7,515 nt of DNA, taken from assembly GCA_947458525.1 (NCBI GenBank), contig CANHAG010000049.1, forward strand, positions 1-7,515. The letters are read 5' to 3'. Each line of letters starts with the position of its first letter. Position 1 is the stretch's first letter. Position numbers and translations under genes: made by a program. Shown here piece by piece: positions 4,881 through 7,515 of this stretch. Source of the DNA: Rhodospirillaceae bacterium. GTDB taxonomy: Bacteria > Pseudomonadota > Alphaproteobacteria > Rickettsiales > UBA3002. The notes beneath the pieces were generated by a model, which was given only the letters and a program-made list of their open reading frames with translations, had not been told where the DNA came from and ran no database searches.

Positions 4881-4902
4881 CGTCCGCGCCGCGAGATTCC
4901 CT
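4881..4902 (+). repeat. 22-bp direct repeat, left copy
   Basis: The 22 bases beginning CGTCCGCGCC and ending GATTCCCT occur here and, identically, at 5154-5175. The left copy is the 3' arm of the left GC-rich hairpin, so its context looks original. The 251 bp between the copies (4903-5153) look like an inserted or recombined segment. Confidence 0.9.
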
Positions 4903-4943
4903 ACCGACGGGGACACAATACATTCATTGTGTCCCCATGGTTC
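4903..4943. repeat. GGGGACAC palindrome, left copy
   Basis: ACCGACGGGGACAC (4903-4916) begins the unit. GGGGACACAAT (4909-4919) pairs with ATTGTGTCCCC (4926-4936) around a 6-nt loop, and TGTCCCCATGGTTC (4930-4943) ends it. The flanks ACC and GGT can also pair, leaving an unequal bulge (GAC against AT). Imperfect hairpins of this kind are typical of REP units moved by REP-associated tyrosine transposases; that link is inferred. Confidence 0.8.
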
Positions 4944-4967
4944 TTATTACTCCCCCCGCCCTTAATC

Positions 4968-4988
4968 CCTCCCCCCGCAGGGGGGAGG
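4968..4988. repeat. C-run/G-run palindrome between genes
   Basis: CCTCCCCCC (4968-4976) and GGGGGGAGG (4980-4988) form a 9-bp stem with loop GCA. It is the same family as the units inside sua5. A sister unit lies at 5042-5062 (CCCTCCCCC, loop TGT, GGGGGAGGG). Confidence 0.85.
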
Positions 4989-5041
4989 TTAGGAGGGGGG
5001 CATGATGGGCAATAGAGCGGCTTATAACGCCCCCACCCTAA

Positions 5042-5062
5042 CCCTCCCCCTGTGGGGGAGGG
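5042..5062. repeat. C-run/G-run palindrome, second intergenic copy
   Basis: CCCTCCCCC (5042-5050) and GGGGGAGGG (5054-5062) form a 9-bp stem with loop TGT. Together with 4968-4988 it brackets an 53-bp spacer of unique sequence. Confidence 0.85.
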
Positions 5063-5067
5063 AAATC

Positions 5068-5109
5068 ACCGACGGGGACACACCGACGGGGACACACCGA
5101 CGGGGACAC
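5068..5109 (+). repeat. Three perfect tandem copies of a 14-bp unit
   Basis: ACCGACGGGGACAC is repeated at 5068-5081, 5082-5095 and 5096-5109 with no mismatch and no spacer. A fourth copy stands at 4903-4916. The third tandem copy forms the left arm of the palindrome at 5102-5129. The unit is the 5' end of that palindromic element, so the array probably arose by slippage or by repeated one-ended events. Confidence 0.95.
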
Positions 5110-5129
5110 AATGAATTCATTGTGTCCCC
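5102..5129. repeat. Perfect 28-bp palindrome
   Basis: GGGGACACAATGAA (5102-5115) is followed immediately by its exact reverse complement (5116-5129), centred on an EcoRI-like GAATTC. It is followed by two 17-bp-spaced copies of TGTCCCCATGGTTC (5123-5136 and 5140-5153). It is the intact counterpart of the interrupted copy at 4909-4936. It could extrude as a cruciform or form a strong RNA hairpin. Confidence 0.95.
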
Positions 5130-5153
5130 ATGGTTCTTCTGTCCCCATGGTTC

Positions 5154-5175
5154 CGTCCGCGCCGCGAGATTCCCT
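5154..5175 (+). repeat. 22-bp direct repeat, right copy
   Basis: Identical to 4881-4902, but here it lacks the matching left hairpin arm and abuts the last TGTCCCCATGGTTC copy. After it the sequence runs into the right outer REP hairpin (5184-5203). Removing 4881-5153 would join a continuous left REP to the right REP. Confidence 0.9.
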
Positions 5176-5282
5176 GATGCTGGATCCCCGCTTTCGCGGG
5201 GATGACAACTGAAAATGCGTTATGCATTGGTCTCATTATGCCAGTTCCATTCTGCGTTATAAGTAAATGAAAAGGAGCTGTT

Positions 5283-5327
5283 ATGAATATTCGTCTCCAT
5301 GAAATTAGAAAAAATTTGAGATATTAA
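5283..5327 (+). CDS. Possible 14-codon leader peptide or small protein
   Basis: ATG 5283 to TAA 5325-5327 encodes MNIRLHEIRKNLRY, a basic peptide. A textbook ribosome site, AAGGAG (5272-5277), lies 5 nt before the ATG, better than the site of the next gene. The stop codon falls inside the CtrA-like box, and 56 bp separate it from the 587-residue orphan. It could be a translated leader, a very small protein, or a chance frame; no promoter is evident. Confidence 0.3.
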   Translation: MNIRLHEIRKNLRY

Positions 5328-5338
5328 TGAAATTTTAA
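5324..5338 (+). promoter_or_regulatory. CtrA-box-like site upstream of the 587-residue orphan gene
   Basis: TTAA (5324-5327), seven bases, TTAA (5335-5338), followed by CC: an exact match to TTAA-N7-TTAAC, 45 bp before the start codon at 5384. A poor -10-like TATGGT lies at 5350-5355. The position is suitable for direct activation or repression by CtrA. The area is AT-rich, so a chance match is more likely than at 420. Confidence 0.45.
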
Positions 5339-5383
5339 CCTTTTTTCTGTATGGTGGTGCTGTGAAGGAGTGTGTAGCGACCC

Positions 5384-7147
5384 ATGGCGACTGCCCAACA
5401 GAATAGAGGATCTGCCTCGCCGGATGGTTCGGTGAGGGTGGATGAGATAGCTAGGGCAATCAATGCGCTGCGCGACGAAATAACTAGTTCCACCAACCTG
5501 CCCGAAGGAGTCAAGAGCGCTCTGCTCTCCCGGCTGGATTCACTCAGAGGTCCGGGGATTTATCTACACACGATAAGAAATCTGATATTTGAAATGGAGC
5601 GCGCGCTGCAGGGGCAAAAGGCGATTCAGGATGTCAGAACCATGCTGACGGCGGTTCTGGATGCGACCTATGTGTATGAGGCTGCGGCTATCCAAGAGAA
5701 CACCAACATCATAGAGAAATTGTTTGAAGCAGACCCGGATATATCAGGCATATTAAACGACGAGAATGTTAAAGCGACTATCCGCATTCTGAGTGAAGAC
5801 CCTCCCTTCAATGAAGCACAGCTTAAAGCAAAAAGCGCCGCTGATGTGGGTGCGAATATGGGCGCAGGATTAATTCGCACATGGAATGCTGCGCATGTGG
5901 ATGCTAAAGAGCGCGGGGAGATGCTGGCAGCGCTTGATCGCTTCGGTCGCAGTGCGGCACTCAGCGAGGAACATCAGCAGACGCTTTTACAGCTTAGGAT
6001 TTTGCTGCAGGAGGGGTATGTTTCTCAGGAAACCTTCGACTTAGCGAATAACAACAAACTTTTCAACAACATGCCGCTGCTACGGGAGCGGGTGCTTATC
6101 GATGGTCAGGCGCGTGCCATGGAACGCGACGCCGTAGAAGCGCTGATGCCCGCAGCCCAGCGCGAGGCGATTATTGCCGCTGCCCAAGCGCAGAGGATTC
6201 CGACCAATGGGCACCTGCTTGATGTGGCGGATGCGCTGCGCCTGCGCGCGCCAGACGACTCCAGCCTTGAGCCCTTGCGGCGAACCGCCGAAGCGGTGCG
6301 TGTTGGCGCGGTGTACAGCTCCGCGATGGATCTGCTTATGCAGCCCCAGAACGAGCGGATTCACAAAGAGTTTTTTGCAGCGCGTGGGGAGCAGCGAGTT
6401 ACCATCCTCGACGGGATTTACCACGAGGCCAATGGCCGCCCCATGCCCCAGCATGTGCAGCATGTGGTCAGACTGATGGTGGATACACTCCAAACCCCGG
6501 AACAGGTAAGGGGATATCTCGATGCCGCAAAGCAATCGGCCATGGACGGGAATCTGAATGCAGTCAGCAACTATATGGGCCATCAAATTGCCCTTCGGCT
6601 GAATGAGCGTGCGCAAGGGGGTGACACGTATGCAGCAGAAAATTTAAAGAACATGAAAAATCTGGGCGCGCATATTACCGCAATAAGGGCGATTGACTCC
6701 GCTCTTGCCGACTGTATCGAGGTGCAGATGCGTCAGTTCGCATTTCTTGGAGTGCAGCGGGATGGCCGCGTGCCTTATGATGCGATGCAGGCAGCTATTG
6801 CCGCTGAGCTTGATGCCTATAGGCGATCGGGTGACAAGGCCAATCCTCAGGCCGTTGAGAGGCTTGGGGAGCTGCAAAAGCAAATCGGTAACCGGGGTGG
6901 TATTCAGGCACCGGGGTCACCTGAAACACCACGCCAACACAAAGATTTGGGTGCTATAGGTGCCGCGCTTCTACAAAGCGGCGTGGCGACTGCAAATAGT
7001 CGGGATTCTTCTGTTCTCAAAGGCACGCCCCTTGCCCTTGCCGATGTTACAGGCGGGCAGGAAATAACTGACGGAACTCCTCACCCGGCGCCTGCTGCGG
7101 GCATTCCACGGGCTGCCGCCGTGCTACCTGCTATGGCTATAGTCTGA
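5384..7147 (+). CDS. Orphan 587-residue, mostly helical protein
   Basis: I recognise no domain. The protein is largely predicted helix by composition from about 15 to 500: alternating charged and Leu/Ala/Ile segments, for example 19-34, 64-92, 194-210, 243-271, 352-386 and 464-480. The last 85 residues (about 503-587) are rich in Gly, Pro, Ala and Thr, look disordered, and end in a hydrophobic LPAMAIV. There is one cysteine (C444), no signal peptide and no membrane helix. No nucleotide-binding or catalytic motif is evident; a scaffold or secreted-effector role is conceivable but unsupported. ATG 5384 is forced by an in-frame TAG at 5375. The ribosome site GAAGGAG (5364-5370) is strong but 13 nt away, an unusually long spacing. 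Codon use is mixed, more AT-rich near the 5' end. A CtrA-like box and a tiny ORF precede it; queH follows after 80 bp. Confidence 0.85.
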   Translation: MATAQQNRGSASPDGSVRVDEIARAINALRDEITSSTNLPEGVKSALLSRLDSLRGPGIYLHTIRNLIFEMERALQGQKAIQDVRTMLTAVLDATYVYEAAAIQENTNIIEKLFEADPDISGILNDENVKATIRILSEDPPFNEAQLKAKSAADVGANMGAGLIRTWNAAHVDAKERGEMLAALDRFGRSAALSEEHQQTLLQLRILLQEGYVSQETFDLANNNKLFNNMPLLRERVLIDGQARAMERDAVEALMPAAQREAIIAAAQAQRIPTNGHLLDVADALRLRAPDDSSLEPLRRTAEAVRVGAVYSSAMDLLMQPQNERIHKEFFAARGEQRVTILDGIYHEANGRPMPQHVQHVVRLMVDTLQTPEQVRGYLDAAKQSAMDGNLNAVSNYMGHQIALRLNERAQGGDTYAAENLKNMKNLGAHITAIRAIDSALADCIEVQMRQFAFLGVQRDGRVPYDAMQAAIAAELDAYRRSGDKANPQAVERLGELQKQIGNRGGIQAPGSPETPRQHKDLGAIGAALLQSGVATANSRDSSVLKGTPLALADVTGGQEITDGTPHPAPAAGIPRAAAVLPAMAIV

Positions 7148-7212
7148 GCTGCGCTGAGTGCCAACGTAACGGGCTGGCGCGATATATACTTGCAATCTTG
7201 CTGCGTCTGGGC

Positions 7213-7221
7213 TGGTATAAT
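7213..7221 (+). promoter_or_regulatory. Extended -10 promoter directly upstream of queH
   Basis: TGG-TATAAT is a perfect -10 hexamer (7216-7221) with the extended TGn motif (7213-7215). A TTGCAA at 7190-7195 is spaced 20 bp, too far for a normal -35, but extended -10 promoters do not need one. Six bases separate TATAAT from the queH ATG, so the transcript should start at or very near the start codon. Confidence 0.6.
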
Positions 7222-7227
7222 CGGCGT

Positions 7228-7515
7228 ATGACGGAATCACTCATCAAACAGGTTGATTTAACGCCGCCGGGCGGGGCGCACAAGGTGCTGATGCATAGCT
7301 GCTGCGCGCCCTGCGCTGGTGAGCTGATGGAGCAGATGCTGGCGAACGGTATTGATCTTACCATCTTTTTTTATAACCCCAACATTCACCCCAAAAAAGA
7401 ATACGAGATTCGCAAGAACGAAAATATCCGGTTTGCGGAAAAAATGGGCATTCCCTTTGTGGATGCGGATTATGACGTGCAGGACTGGTTCGCGCGAGCC
7501 AAAGGCATGGAGGCA
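7228..7515 (+). CDS. queH: Epoxyqueuosine reductase QueH, N-terminal 96 residues (3' end outside window)
   Basis: QueH is the iron-sulfur, cobalamin-independent enzyme that reduces epoxyqueuosine to queuosine in the wobble position of tRNAs with GUN anticodons; it replaces QueG where QueG is absent. The segment shows [13 protein letters not shown] (20-32) with the conserved C25, C26 and C29, then [17 protein letters not shown] (50-66) and [15 protein letters not shown], all characteristic of the family (formerly DUF208). The LTPPGG stretch at 11-16 matches known longer N-termini, which supports ATG 7228 over the internal ATG at 7291. No ribosome site precedes ATG 7228; with the promoter ending 6 nt upstream, a leaderless mRNA is likely. 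The later conserved cysteines lie beyond the window. Confidence 0.95.
   Translation, partial: MTESLIKQVDLTPPGGAHKVLMHSCCAPCAGELMEQMLANGIDLTIFFYNPNIHPKKEYEIRKNENIRFAEKMGIPFVDADYDVQDWFARAKGMEA

Larger units (their letters stand above)
4843..5208. repeat. Composite REP-like element with nested palindromes (590-bp intergenic region)
   Basis: The ends are inverted: TTGTCAT (4843-4849) leads into hairpin ATTCCCGC-GTAG-GCGGGAAT (4848-4867), and hairpin ATCCCCGC-TTTC-GCGGGGAT (5184-5203) leads into ATGACAA (5202-5208). These resemble the dispersed GTCATTCCCGCG-type repeats found in many proteobacteria. Inside are a GCGGCGCG/CGCGCCGC hairpin (4875-4892), two copies of a 22-bp direct repeat, GGGGACAC-type palindromes with tandem copies, and two CCTCCCCC/GGGGGAGG hairpins. 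No transposase gene is present. Short open frames in this stretch, such as one at 5002-5205, are repeat DNA and are not taken as genes. Confidence 0.85.

Noticed and set aside
5068..5153. CRISPR-like array
   Set aside because: Units are 14 bp and directly adjacent, with no unique spacers and no cas gene.
5002..5205. 67-codon frame in the composite repeat
   Set aside because: Made wholly of palindromes and tandem repeats with no ribosome site.

Overview
The window looks chromosomal and alphaproteobacterial. Support comes from the housekeeping proteins (DnaA domain IV, the zinc-free form of ribosomal protein L33, YajC, long-form Sua5, QueH with an LTPPGG-type N-terminus) and from two exact TTAA-N7-TTAAC motifs, the site of the alphaproteobacterial cell-cycle regulator CtrA. 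The genus cannot be read from this sequence. Gene bodies are GC-rich. Three genes of unknown family sit behind AT-rich promoter regions.

Layout, left to right. The 3' end of dnaA (1-309) is followed by about 215 bp of regulatory DNA holding a Pho-box-like site and a CtrA-like site, then a 151-residue protein with one canonical EF-hand loop (526-981). It converges on, and overlaps by 4 bp, a leftward group: sua5 (1696-2931), then rpmG (1421-1588, only 55 codons) and yajC (978-1415). The middle of sua5 carries about 280 bp of C-run/G-run palindromes translated in frame. Between sua5 and the rightward orphan parA (3116-3769) lie overlapping divergent promoters and a candidate small RNA of about 90 nt with its own terminator. 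Next come ogt (DNA-alkyl repair, 3911-4432) and a 72-residue orphan (4575-4793) behind a second Pho-box promoter with a correctly spaced -10 element. A 366-bp composite of REP-like palindromes follows (4843-5208), then a tiny ORF with a strong ribosome site, a second CtrA-like site, a 587-residue mostly helical orphan (5384-7147), and finally the 5' end of queH (7228 to the window edge), which appears to be leaderless.

How it fits together. The recognised genes are housekeeping: replication initiation (DnaA), translation (L33), tRNA modification (Sua5 for t6A, QueH for queuosine), Sec secretion (YajC) and DNA repair (Ogt). The notable pattern is regulatory. Two orphan genes share an identical 15-bp core of a Pho-box-like sequence plus an identical 10-bp block nearer the start codon, and two orphan genes carry CtrA-like boxes. 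This suggests, without proving, that the three unknown genes belong to a lineage-specific set controlled by phosphate status and/or the cell cycle. The second theme is palindromic repeats, placed both between genes and inside the sua5 reading frame.
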